Shown: positions 35,280 to 46,414 of the stretch, in pieces
How positions within the stretch are numbered: position 1 is the first letter of the stretch
Layout of the letters: each line of letters starts with the position of its first letter
From: Spongospora subterranea f. sp. subterranea
Taxonomy: Eukaryota; Endomyxa: Phytomyxea; Phytomyxea; Plasmodiophorida
Length of the DNA: 64,000 nt
Assembly: GCA_049724395.1 (NCBI GenBank)
Contig: JAUGWO010000158.1
Coordinates: 186,001 to 250,000 of the forward strand
Direction of reading: 5' to 3'
The notes under the pieces: model-generated
Told to the model about the DNA's origin: nothing
The model's database searches: none
What the model saw: the letters and a program-made list of their open reading frames with translations, nothing else
Program-made: the position numbers and the translations under genes

Positions 35280-36480
35280 TTTACAGGAATAATCACTGTT
35301 GTTTTCATGCGCGAGAACGGAGAACATGGTACGCGCGCGGAGGTTTTGTTCATACTATTCCCCTCACAATCGTGGCGCAACCCTGAGCTTTTATCAAGAA
35401 AGAAGACCGTACACTTTTCAATTGTAGGCGGAGGCAGGTAACGTCGTTGCAAGGTATGAAACCAACTTTTCGATTTGCATAGTGTTTTGATCCATGTCGT
35501 ATCAATATTGATAATAGAGACACTATCGAAGCCGGGTCTCAATTCGAGACTTTTGAGCAATTAGAGGCGAAAGATCGGCGTTTTGCCCAACAACGAAAAT
35601 TCAATTGCGGCAAATCCACCCATAAGATGGACGATGCCAGGTCGCAACTGATTTTTGCTAGATCCGCTGTCCAGAGGGGCACTTTTATTGCACTTTTAAA
35701 TTCAATGGAAGTTTTAAAGTTCCATTCACCTTTATGTTCGCCCAGCGCCTTTATATCATCAAACAGGATACCGATGGTTTAAACCTAGATCATAATCATA
35801 GCATCGTCTTCATACCTGAAACTTCAGACGTTTTTGTTCGTTTCGAGAGAGATTTGTGGCCATCGGAGAAAGACCTCATAAGTACCTGTGGCTGTCATGC
35901 AAACGCGCCATTGTTGCGTCGCATCCTTGCAACACAATTTCCCGAGAGGCACTACAACAGCCATTTGATTCAGCGTATTATCAAGAAAAGCAAGATAGTT
36001 AATTTTGGGTTCCGATCCAGACGGCATAAAATATATCTTCGCCTCGGGACAGATATCTCATTGCGCATCAACGGTGCCCATTGTTCAAACTACAGCAATG
36101 GAGAAATATTGTCGGTCTTATTCGGATTTCACTCTTCTGGATGGTACACCTCAACATCAGTGTATATTCACTGTCTGAATGAGAGTCTGTTTTTTTTTAT
36201 ACCTCACGCAATGGCAATGGATCTGTTCCTGATGAAGCTATTTACCTTCACAGTTTCGGGACCGTCAGTTTGTGCGTATTCTCTTTGGATTGTTGGTTAT
36301 CAAAATGTTAATCCATATTTTTTTCGGGCTCAAACCACTGCGTCTGTCAATGGCGAGACTCATACAATGGGTTGAAGACTACCTACACATTAATTTTCAA
36401 AAAGTTGCGTTGACCTGACATTGAACATGACATCGTTGACCAGAAAATTCGAAATCTTTGGTCTATTGAGTCATGGACAG
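35280..36480 (+). mobile_element. Decayed MULE transposon, plus-strand copy
   Basis: Segments run from 35300 (GEHGTRAEVLF, FPSQSWRNPEL) through LYIIKQDTDGLNLDHNH (35745). Next is a helical region typical of MULE transposases (WPSEKDLIS, LRRILATQFPERHYNSHLIQ). In another frame at about 36085 comes IVQTTAMEKYCRSYSDFTLL followed by DGTPQHQ, the first catalytic Asp motif (xLDGT) of MULEs. Several stops and frameshifts follow, so it is not functional. Confidence 0.65.
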
Positions 36481-36559
36481 CAGAAATGGTAAGGTTCCGA
36501 TAGCATCAAGATAAACACCTTTTGGAGCAACGGCACGTTGGCTTTTGCAAGAGTCGGAC

Positions 36560-37243
36560 GATTTGCATAGTTTTTTTATTCATGTTGTATCAGTATTTTG
36601 CACGTCGGAAGATGCAGTTTTAAACTTCCAATCACGTTTATGAGGAAGTAGATTTGAACCATCGGTATCCTGTTTCATGATATAATGGCGCTCGGCCAAC
36701 ATAAACGTACAGGGAAGTTTTACAACTACAACTGCATTTTCCGTTGATTCTGAAGGTACAATAGAAAATATACCTCGCTAAAGTAGTACTGTCGAAAAGA
36801 GGCAGTAATACGTTATGAAACGCAGCACCTTACACAACGGAAAGTCATCTTGGCCAGTGAACATGGTGAAAGTGTGTGGATCCGACTTGTCACAGCGTTT
36901 TGAAACGCTCGGATTCATACTCGCTGACCATAAGGGTCTGTGCCCTCCATCGATCGTCGACATATTGACTCCATTTTACGTGTCAACATTTAAGTTTCGC
37001 TAGACCGTTTAGGGATGGTGTATTAGTTTGGTGACACTGGTGAGAGAGGTCGGGTCCGTTTCGCGTCAAACGTCTACCGTCTTCATCATCAAAGCGCAGG
37101 GTTGCGCCACGACTGTGAGGGGAATACCAAAACCTCCGCGCCCGTACCATGCTCGTATAGAAACACTCTCCCATCACTGTGCATAACCGGGATTCCTTTG
37201 GACCGGAACAACATACGATTAAAGACGACGACCAAAACGCCAA
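36560..37243 (-). mobile_element. Second decayed MULE copy, inverted relative to the first
   Basis: On the minus strand 37180-37090 encodes EHGTGAEVLVFPSQSWRNPA, matching the plus-strand copy at 35300-35400. Sequence at 36640-36715, read in reverse, matches 35725-35790 (AERHYIMKQDTDGSNL). Order and orientation show a second, diverged, partial MULE facing the first. No open frame longer than about 90 codons remains. Confidence 0.6.
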
Positions 37244-37473
37244 GAAACTCCAGTAAAAAACAGAGCATCTAAGGTCGAACTGAATTAATATCCAGGCCGA
37301 TCGTGATGAGTATCGACTTTGCCTGGCAAACTTGATGTACTGAAAGCCCTATCGGTATGAAGTCGTGAAATTGTCGTCAATAAATATCCTAGAACAAGGT
37401 TTGTTCAAGACATTGTTGAACCGAGTTTCATTGGCACGATACAGCAATGGGCAATACTGCCTCCAACGGTTTG

Positions 37474-37748
37474 TCAGAAACCATCAGCACGAACGTTGAA
37501 AGCACAATTGGTGGAGACGATCGATGGCCAAGTAACGAATGGTTTGGATCTGGGGAGGGCAGCGAAGCTGGTACACTTTACCCGCTGAATCCAATTCATT
37601 AACGCCATTAATCGCAGAACCAATGACAAAGATGGAATTGGCGAAGCAGATGATGTCTTTTTTTTGCCAAAAACGTAGCAATTGGTGATGGGGATGGAAG
37701 AATTGAAAAAAAACACTGGCAATCGATCAATAAGGCAAACAGAGTTCG
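37474..37748 (-). other. Unrecognised open segment
   Basis: Two minus-strand frames overlap here. One reads GKVYQLRCPPQIQTIRYLAI. No family was recognised. It lies just downstream of the orphan hybrid-binding domain and may be its eroded 3' part. Confidence 0.2.
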
Positions 37749-38046
37749 TCAAAGGTTACTACTCCAATTTAGTGTCTTTGTTTTGCCTTTAGTTTTACGT
37801 TTGAGAGGCGCTCGAGATGAATCGTAGTTTAAATCATCACCTAAATCGTCATCTAAATGGTTTACAGCCATACCGACTGGCATTGCGTTCACAAGTTTCT
37901 TGGGGACAGTTCAAGATAATCAGCAACTTCCGCAATCGTTGGAAAATCCTCAAATTCGCCACCTTTGAACGATGACACTTGTTTTCCACACTCATTCCTC
38001 GAAAGAAAAAGAGGCCCATCTGTGGTCCTTTCCGAACAGCGTATAC
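37749..38046 (-). pseudogene. Orphan RNase H1-type hybrid-binding domain with basic tail
   Basis: After an acceptor-like CAG, the minus strand reads VYAVRKGPQMGLFLSRNECG, then VSSFKGGEFEDFPTIAEVAD and YLEL. This is a third HBD in the window, more diverged than the two in RNase H1. A one-base frame change then leads to PKKLVNAMPVGMAVNHLDDD, an acidic stretch, and a basic NLS-like PLKRKTKGKTKT, ending at 37749. No catalytic RNase H domain follows. It could be a decayed RNase H1 copy or a stand-alone RNA/DNA-hybrid-binding protein. Confidence 0.5.
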
Positions 38047-38225
38047 CTGAATGACCTTGATGAAAGAGCAATCAACAGTCGACAGTCAATAGGATGAGTC
38101 TCTCACCCACTAAAGTAGAGACAGTTCAAAATGACACTAACTACTGTATGTGAATATTGTCAAATGACTGGGAGAACAGGCAGGCAATAACCGTCGACAG
38201 ACTGTCGAGTTGATACCGATTTCGT

Positions 38226-38728
38226 TTATTGGGAGACATGTTGATGGGTATAGAGCCTCATTTTCACACACGCTATTGTATGCTTGACTGGTTCAGGCTT
38301 AGCACCCGCAACAGCTTCTTGTCCAGTTAAACAATCGCCATCGACGAACTCACGTATTGACATGCATTCTGGTCCATATATAGTGTAATGGTTCGAACAA
38401 ATGGGGGGATTGTTCACACTTTTTATGGTGCCGGTCTGCACAGTAATCATATGGATCAGATTCGATCACCTCCATTAACTGGATGTACGATTTAGCCCTT
38501 CAGCCGGTGATTTCGATCCTTCCATATGGTTACGAGTTATATTGTGTCGCCGCACCGGCAACAGCTCTGCTCTCCAGTACATGAACCAATCGGCGACATC
38601 ATTATGGCAATGATACAGTCAACGGCGCTTGCTGAAATAACCGATTGAAGCCTTTTCTCGCTTTCCACAACGTTGGCAGCAATTCGTTCCATAACCACTG
38701 TAAACCATATCGCCAGAAAAAATGACAT
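38226..38728 (-). CDS. Possible small secreted Cys-rich protein
   Basis: The segment from 38728 begins MSFFLAIWFTVVMERIAANV, a signal-peptide-like start. It continues with VDCIIAIMMSPIGSCTGEQS then CCRCG. A second open segment (38450-38226) contains five spaced cysteines (PPICSNH, GPECMS, GDCLTG, IACVK). A single spliced reading frame was not demonstrated. It lies between transposon debris and a minisatellite, so it is treated as tentative. Confidence 0.22.
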
Positions 38729-39071
38729 TAACGTGAAATGCTGATGCCTGATCCTGTAACTAGAGGAAACGTATCAACCCCGCTTTTCAGCAAATTTGCA
38801 CTGAATGGAGACATGCCGCCACTGTTCGAATCTTTTTCGTCGTTCTATCGTCGGCGGCTATCGTATTGATTCGTACCGGTATAGCGTTCTAACTCGAACA
38901 CGTCACAAAGGCCTTTACTGCAAACTAAGGGTTAATGCCTTTAATCTACTATTTTCTGTACTTGCTTTCCCACTTCATGGCCGGAGGCAAGAGCAATCTC
39001 GTTCAGCATAAGGAAGATATGAAGAATCAATCGGAATATTCCGAACCATTGGAACTATCGCGAAAAGGAGC

Positions 39072-39241
39072 GGAAAAACCCGAATTCTGAAGCGGCGGTG
39101 GTTAAGTATATAGATCAGCGCATGGATGAAAAATTCTCCAGATTGGAGCAGCTGATTTCGAAGCAACTATCATTGGTGTTATCCAAAGTGGTAGAAGCAG
39201 ATCATATTCAACCAGATGTCCCGCCGGATATCAAAATATAA
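39072..39241 (+). other. Short open segment with coiled-coil-like sequence
   Basis: The plus strand encodes EKERKNPNSEAAVVKYIDQR then MDEKFSRLEQLISKQLSLVL and stops at 39241. The heptad pattern suggests a short coiled coil. It has no start codon or partner exon and could be the end of a retroelement gag-like ORF. It lies directly before the minisatellite. Confidence 0.25.
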
Positions 39242-39310
39242 AATCGATTCGCTAGCAAACACACCCGATTCGCAGGAGATTATGATAGGTAGGACGAACT
39301 ACTGTACATA

Positions 39311-40556
39311 GACGGTAGGAACTCAAGATAAATACACCTATATCTATTACGAACTCAAGATAAATACACCTCGAACTCAAGATAAATACGCCTATATCTA
39401 TTATAATACACCTATATCTATTACGAACTCAAGATAAATACACCTATATCTATTACGAACTCAAGATAAATACACCTATATCTATTACCAACTCAAGATA
39501 AATACACCTCGAACTCAAGATAAATACACCTATATCTATTACGAACTCAAGATAAATACACCTATATCTATTACCAACTCAAGATAAATACACCTATATC
39601 TATTACCAACTCAAGATAAATACACCTATATCTATTACCAACTCAAGATAAATACACCTATATCTATTACCAACTCAAGATAAATACACCTATATCTATT
39701 ACCAACTCAAGATAAATACACCTATATCTATTACCAACTCAAGATAAATACACCTATATCTATTACCAACTCAAGATAAATACACCTATATCTATTACCA
39801 ACTCAAGATAAATACACCTATATCTATTACCAACTCAAGATAAATACACCTATATCTATTACCAACTCAAGATAAATACACCTATATCTATTACCAACTC
39901 AAGATAAATACACCTATATCTATTACCAACTCAAGATAAATACACCTATATCTATTACCAACTCAAGATAAATACACCTATATCTATTACCAACTCAAGA
40001 TAAATACACCTATATCTATTACCAACTCTATTACCAACTCAAGATAAATACACCTATATCTATTACCAACTCTATTACCAACTCAAGATAAATACACCTA
40101 TATCTATTACCAACTCTATTACCAACTCAAGATAAATACACCTATATCTATTACCAACTCTATTACCAACTCAAGATAAATACACCTATATCTATTACCA
40201 ACTCTATTACCAACTCAAGATAAATACACCTATATCTATTACCAACTCTATTACCAACTCAAGATAAATACACCTATATCTATTACCAACTCTATTACCA
40301 ACTCAAGATAAATACACCTATATCTATTACCAACTCTATTACCAACTCAAGATAAATACACCTATATCTAGTACCAACTCTATTACCAACTCAAGATAAA
40401 TACACCTATATCTATTACCAACTCTATTACCAACTCAAGATAAATACACCTATATCTATTACCAACTCTATTACCAACTCAAGATAAATACACCTATATC
40501 TATTACCAACTCTATTACCAACTCAAGATAAATACACCTATATCTATTACCAACTC
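39311..40556. repeat. Minisatellite, 32-bp unit changing to 44-bp unit, about 35 copies
   Basis: The unit AACTCAAGATAAATACACCT-ATATCTATTACC (32 bp) repeats nearly perfectly from about 39411 to 40020. From about 40021 to 40555 a 12-bp insertion (TCTATTACCAAC) makes a 44-bp unit repeated about 12 times. The first 100 bp (39311-39410) hold irregular, shortened units with CGAACTC junctions. Very low divergence between copies implies recent expansion or homogenisation. No coding potential. Confidence 0.97.
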
Positions 40557-41974
40557 AACGGTACGAACTCACAAGTCCGAATCATATATCTAGTGATCCA
40601 ATACACTATTGATTGTTTGCTTACCTGCGTTATCTCCTCACATCGCTCGTTCTCTTCGACCATCGAGTTCTCTGCAATGACAGATTTTCAGCTTTTCTCG
40701 TCAACATGACAAAAATGTTGTTAGGAATCACCTACGAAAATGGGGAACTTCTTAGCTCCGAGCGAGTGCATGAGCTGATGATGATCGACTGGCCAACCGT
40801 CACCACAGGTGGCTGTACCGAATCTATCATCGGACCTGGTCCCACCGAATCGCCCATCACTCACGTTGGACAACTTGTCAACTCCACCACTGTCAGCACG
40901 TACTGAATCAACTCATCGTGGACGTCAGATGAAATGTCTACTACCCCTATGTCGCCGTTTCCTGAATCGTCTCGTCCATCGATAACCGAGATATCTGTGT
41001 CCACGCCTGAATATCCACACATTATCGCCTCCAAATCCCAGTTGAATACAACCAGCTCGCGATGTTCGAGGGGTGGGCTGGGCCATGTTCGTGTATGGTT
41101 CCAACAACTCGAACAATGTGGTAGTGCATCACAAAGCTGTATTTTGATAAATTCCAGTGCCCAGTAACAGGTTGCCAATTTTCCCAACGACCTCGTGTTC
41201 CAAGAGGCAATACCACCAACTTTTTAAAACCCATGACATCGCGTACAGTATGCCCCCAACGTCGGGGCGTCATCATTCACCAAATGAATGTGAAACCGCA
41301 TTATCCTACCGGTGACGATGTACTGCCAGCAACCGCGAAACTTCGCAAGTGGTGATCGCTTTAAGAAAGTGTGGCGGCCGCCTATATTTGATTTCAAATG
41401 TCTAGCCAGGACTTTACTCATTCGGTGTTGATAACTATCAACTTCAGCCATTATAAATACGAACTCAAAACGAATGAGCAACTTCATCTGTCCGACGACG
41501 AATTTGATTCCGCCCGCCTCGAAATGAGAACGAAACGATGGAATGTCAGCAAGTTTGAGTATGATTTAGAAGATGGCGTCAAAGGCCATGCATGATGAAC
41601 AGGATCAGGTTCACAATCGACCAGTGTCTGATCCTCAACAGTTTAATGGCAAATGTATTCTCGTGACTGGGGAGATATGTTGGATCAGATACCCTCTTTT
41701 CTGGGATATTATCAGGCATTTGTCGGTGACACAGACCCAGTTGATTTCTTTACAAAAAGAAACCACATGAAGACGGGCGCCAGAAGTGTTTTCCGAGTTT
41801 GCGTAGAACTGGGTCGGTGTCGGTTTTTATTGAGAATCCGGGAAGAATTACGATATTTCGTCGATATTGTCTAGTCCATTTGACGGGACTGACCCTGATC
41901 TGTACTCTCTTTGTACATGTATTTCGCCATCTTCGATTGGCAACCCTGTACCATATCAATTCCTCATCAAAAAA
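40557..41974. other. No recognised gene
   Basis: Open frames occur on both strands (41187-40861 -, 41487-41224 -, 41573-41874 +) but overlap and resemble no family. One plus-strand stretch around 41640-41780 (FNGKCI, then DWGDMLDQIPSFLGYYQAF) has coding-like composition. No repeat or RNA gene was seen. Confidence 0.35.
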
Positions 41975-43632
41975 CTACGCGCCACCATCGTGACCAAAAC
42001 TACCGGTTCTGGCGTTTCGATGTACTGGAGGCCCAGACAGATCAACGTTGCGCTCTTTGGCCCATTGCTCGATATTTCGTGGCCGATACGATTCGTCCCC
42101 TTGCCAGCGAACAAAAACGGATTTATCGATGATCTCGTTCATGTTGATCAGTCCCGGTTCAGTATCCCCAATCGTCCGATAATCTACCCCAATCATGTGT
42201 TCTCAGCCAAATTCGTCGACAATTGGATCTCACAGCTCCTTACAGGGCGCCCCGAGAACCGGAATCCACTTATACGCCCCGTATAAGAAGGAGGAGTGCG
42301 AGTCGACGATGCTGGACGCCAGCGTCTCATCGTCGGTAACCGGTTGGTGTTTTTTGAACGCCATTCCAGCGGCGATAGCGCCGTCCATAATCCATTTCAG
42401 CGGCAGCTGCGTACGCGAACACATGAACAACAATATCGTGTCGGGCGATATAATCCAGTTTCACCTGCTGTAGGGAGTCGTTGGCGTATCCACCGCCGAT
42501 ATTGCTATGAGCGCCAACAAACCAGCGTTGTTCGATATCGTGACCATATCGGAATCGCGACCACCTATACAGATCGTCGTCGTCCCCGTGGTATTTCCTA
42601 TAGAATTTCGCCTTCTTCACCGTCCACAATGTGGGCCGGAAATGGCGACGATGCTCGTCAACGGCCAGGGCGTGTCGCCCTCGCAGGATCCGCTTCGATA
42701 TACCGATCTTGTTCCACGACAAACCGGATGTGGTCACATTGGCGATGTTGATCGTTCCAACCGGTATTCCGACCGACGCCACCTGAGCCAGATCTGCTCA
42801 GCAACTTCCCTGGTCCATACACGGCGACGACGGATTACTGTGTCGAATATTCCCATGTAGTGGACGTTGACGCACCGACTACATTTCTGGATGAAATGGC
42901 TCTCGAAATCTTCCCCGACCGAGATACTGCCCAACGGCAGGCGTTTGAGCTGTTTAAGCTTCATGGGGCGGTTGGGCAAGCTGGACGTCATTCGCCTATA
43001 CCGCTCGAGGACCTGGCCGATGGTCAACGGCGATCCCGGCTCCAAGAGACCGCATCGGGAGATCAGCCCGACCAGGCTGCGGGCGACGAACGCCCCGCGG
43101 CTGAACCCAAACACGAACAGCTCGTCGTTGTCGGAGTAGTTGAGGATGAGCCAGGCGTAAGCGCTCATGATGTAGTGTTCCAGCGATAAGGCGAACACAC
43201 CTCCGGCGATCTGATCGCTCGCTCCGGTCCCGATCCCTTCCTGGTAGAAGCACACCTGTTTGACGCCATCGTTGCCAACAGGCGCTAGAATGCTGTGTAG
43301 GCGCCAAACTGCCACCAAACAAACGAGACAATATCGTCAAGACGGGGCCCAAAACAGGAAGATGAGACGGATTACTGTGGGTATTGGACGTCGGCTCATT
43401 CTATCGTCATTCAATCAGTATTGATTCGGTGTTCGACAAATGAATATCGGTCAGCGCTCACCCAAGTGCCATCCAGGAACACGAAGACGCGCTTCTTGGG
43501 CTCGATGGCGTGGTTGTCAGCATTGTCGGTGAGCGGGTGCGGTGTGGTTGCCGACTGGGCGGTGTCGCCATCCAGGGACGGTGTCGTTGGAATGGGTTCC
43601 CTGATAGGTGCCCCAGCCTCCATGTAATCCAA
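41975..43632 (-). CDS. DUF2235 alpha/beta-hydrolase (Tle1-like fold), about seven exons
   Basis: The family is a serine hydrolase fold found in fungi, protists and bacterial T6SS phospholipase effectors. Exon 1 (from 43632) ends KKRVFVFLDGTW. The next exon gives NEPTSNTHSN. After a possible 28-nt intron comes ILAPVGNDGVKQVCFYQEGI, then NDELFVFGFSRGAFVARSLV (nucleophile elbow G-F-S-R-G). MGIFDTVASVGIP follows across an intron. HALAVDEHRRHFRPTLW and WFVGAHSNIGGGY carry the acid and His regions. LPLKWIMDGAIAAGM and a final exon IDKSVFVRW...YRPRNIEQW complete it, with the stop at 41975. All expected blocks are present in order, so it is probably active. The phase of the first two introns is approximate. 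The substrate is unknown. Confidence 0.85.
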
Positions 43633-44250
43633 ACCTGTATTCGGGTCCCGTTCTCCCCTCGATTACAATAATATCTCCTGTCACTTCCCACAATATCTTC
43701 GCTGCATTTCACAACCTGTGCTCTATAACCGTTTTCCGGGTCTTCCTAAACCCAACCACTGTACTCTAAAGTATTCAATGAGACAATGTAAAGACTGTTT
43801 CTTGCGAGTGTTCAGTTTACTGTGGTTGATCATTTCATCATCCCGATACCCCTTAGAACTGCAGGTGTAGACCCAGTAGCTGGCATATCTGTGAAGCGAG
43901 ACCTATCAGATCTGCTCTGGACATCATTACCGTCGTGCCTCAGTGGCGATAAACTTCCAACTACCCTATCCAACTTAGAGAACACTGCTGGTAGCATGGG
44001 TTGCAGTATTGTGTTCGGGGAGGTGATAAAGGGTACACCCTGCTTTGGTCACTGTTATTTACTTACATATTGGACGAGGCTTATACTATGGATCTTATTT
44101 ACATCCAAGGCAGTTACTCTGATGCTCAGGAGTAGTGTATATTCGACTGCCTCTTTCTCACACAACCGCTAATTTTGTAAACCGGTAATGGGGCCATTCA
44201 TTTTAGACCTAAACAATTGCAAATCGAGCTTGTATCATCTGCGAAACCGA
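43633..44250. other. No recognised gene
   Basis: A 116-codon plus-strand frame (43822-44172) has no recognisable domain or splice context. The segment lies between the 5' end of the DUF2235 gene and the 3' end of the GPI-anchor candidate. Confidence 0.35.
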
Positions 44251-44937
44251 TCACCGAATCAGCATCGAAACGAGAACGGCAACTACTATCGTGATGGCGA
44301 ATGAGAACATCCCTGGTATAGGTGACGAATCATTCTTGGCAACGACATTATTGACATTGAGCGCCGGCGGCTTCGTCGTGGTCGAATTAGCGGCGGTGGT
44401 GGCGATTGCCGACGACGCGCATTTCGACGACGTGAACCGGATCAACTTGAAATCGACGGTGGAACCGGCCGGGATCGATACCGACACGGCATGAAGATTG
44501 TCGCGAACGGCAGGCAACGGCACCTTTGACAGGACGTCGATGGCTGTGCCGCCGCCGCCCTCGACAGTGGTCGTGGACCGGGTCCATTCCCTGGCGCTGC
44601 ATTGATCCTCAGAATCGCCCGACAATAGGTCGACTTTGAGGGAGATCGGGGCGCCAGATGACCAGGTCAACTCCAGGGTGTCGTAGGCGGCGATTAGATC
44701 TGTACAGGACACGTCGATATCGCTGACGACGTATCCATCGCTGTCGTCGTTGGCGACGGCTTCGAGTTTCCCTGGCGTCATGGCCAGCGACGCCAGAGAA
44801 TCATCGGAGGAAACGGCCTGGTCGAGAGCGTTTCCCACAGCCGACTCGATTCCTGTAAACTGGTTCAGGATGAAGCCGCCGCAGTCCTGGCCAACGACAT
44901 GACCAATACACAGTGCGATGACGAGGGCGATGGACAT
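44251..44937 (-). CDS. Predicted secreted GPI-anchored protein, single exon
   Basis: A 228-residue protein begins MSIALVIALCIGHVVGQDCG, an N-terminal signal peptide with likely cleavage after VVGQ or just before. The mature part has four or five cysteines, is acidic and has a Thr/Ser-rich linker (TTAANSTTTKPP). It ends with a small-residue site (NDSSPIPG) followed by a hydrophobic tail (MFSFAITIVVAVLVSMLIR), the classic GPI-attachment layout. N-glycosylation sequons are visible. No domain was recognised. It is intronless, unlike nearly all recognised housekeeping genes here. Confidence 0.72.
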   Translation of the reverse strand: MSIALVIALCIGHVVGQDCGGFILNQFTGIESAVGNALDQAVSSDDSLASLAMTPGKLEAVANDDSDGYVVSDIDVSCTDLIAAYDTLELTWSSGAPISLKVDLLSGDSEDQCSAREWTRSTTTVEGGGGTAIDVLSKVPLPAVRDNLHAVSVSIPAGSTVDFKLIRFTSSKCASSAIATTAANSTTTKPPALNVNNVVAKNDSSPIPGMFSFAITIVVAVLVSMLIR

Positions 44938-46414
44938 GACGTGTCGCTAATCGTATCGCGATAGGATTCTGCCCATCGCAGACGTCGTTGGATGATCAGA
45001 GTGGTGTCACCGACCCATTAACGGTAAGGGCACGCGCGGTTCAATAAAGTCAGACGTCCAAACTATGGTCTTCCGCCTCGTTGTTGACACGTTGGTTGTT
45101 CCGAAGTCGATGATGGCGCGTGTCAGGACAAGAACATTGAGAACCGCAAACCAATGATGATGGGGATGTATTTGCTGAGTATTACGTTTACGAGGGCCGT
45201 ATCTGCAGATAGGAGCTGCATTATCTCACTGCTCATACAATCAGTGAGGGAACAACTAATGGTCTCGTCCAGGGGAGAATATGTGTCTAAGAGATTGTCG
45301 AGAGGGGGCGCAATCTTCATTGGTTGTTGATCCGGACGAGGAATAGCTGCTGGAATCCCCTCGACAAAAGAAAAATCGACCCGATATAATTCAGGCTATA
45401 GATGATTCATCTGAATTCTGCACTGCAGAGCGGTCGTTCTCAAACGCAGCTAATGTCGCTTGACTTGAAGACGCCAGTATATGACAGGAAAACCGCCGAT
45501 TGATATCTGTTGAACAAGAACAGATGGAGATGGAACAACAAATCAGGCTCACGAACGTCAAACTTGAGAAAGTCGAAGGAAAAGGGTTCCCAAGTGGTAT
45601 CCGATTGAACTAAACCTCGTCATTGTACTTGCAGTTCGAGATGCAGTGAATTAATTAGGACTAACGTCAAGAATACCTATAGGAGTTTAATAGATTCAAC
45701 AATGATCCGCCTCAAGCCGTTATGACCTGTGTTGTGTTAGGTCATGTCAAGATTGCTATATCGTAGGACTGTAATTGGTGATCATGAACATCTTGATATT
45801 ATAAAATCGACCCGTTTTATTTCATGACGTGTTCTTATGACCTGAACAAAATCGTAGCAATGGTATTCAGCTTGTTTTCAATTAGCGGCCACTTCGAAGC
45901 AGATGCATTGTCAATCGTTTTGCGATTTCCAGATTCGGTTTTGTATTGTTTGGTGGAGTCTGGCAGTGTATCCATAGAATGATCACCGTTTTCATCAGGT
46001 TTCTGGTCTTTACACCAAACCCTTCGGATGGCGGAGTTGCCAGTTTTGAATAATTGCCGACCCAGATGGCCACAAGGGCCCAGTGACCGACTGTTGGCGA
46101 CAGTGGACCAACGAGTCAGCTACGCCAGACGGATCCCCCGACACTGTCCACGGCAAGTCCGAACGGCGGGAAAGGGTGGCGCCAACAGTCGACACCTCAC
46201 TGGTGTAGCATGTCCGCCCGTCAGGGGCTCCTCACTGATGGTCATTTGAATTTACCCCATCATCGAACATCGCTATTATCCTGCTTCCTTCACTGTTCTA
46301 CCTGCTGCCTCGTTCCGACAATTACGCAGGACCAATCACTCCAGAGATCGTCATCTTTCTCTTTCTCAATCAGTTTCGGGTCGACTGTGCACCGTCTCGT
46401 TTCGCTCAAACTCG
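44938..46414. other. No recognised gene; upstream of CPSII
   Basis: Only short overlapping open frames. One plus-strand stretch (about 45500-45610) reads SVEQEQMEMEQQIRLTNVKL, coiled-coil-like, with no start or partner. The end of this interval contains the presumed promoter of the CPSII gene. Confidence 0.35.

Noticed and set aside
39311-40556. CRISPR-like array
   Set aside because: The units are contiguous tandem copies without unique spacers, and the host is a eukaryote; this is a minisatellite.
40613-41487. Several 60-110-codon frames after the minisatellite
   Set aside because: They overlap on both strands, lack splice logic and have no recognisable domain.
42860-43189. Plus-strand 109-codon frame in a GC-rich segment
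   Set aside because: Antisense to the DUF2235 exon with the GFSRG motif; no independent support.
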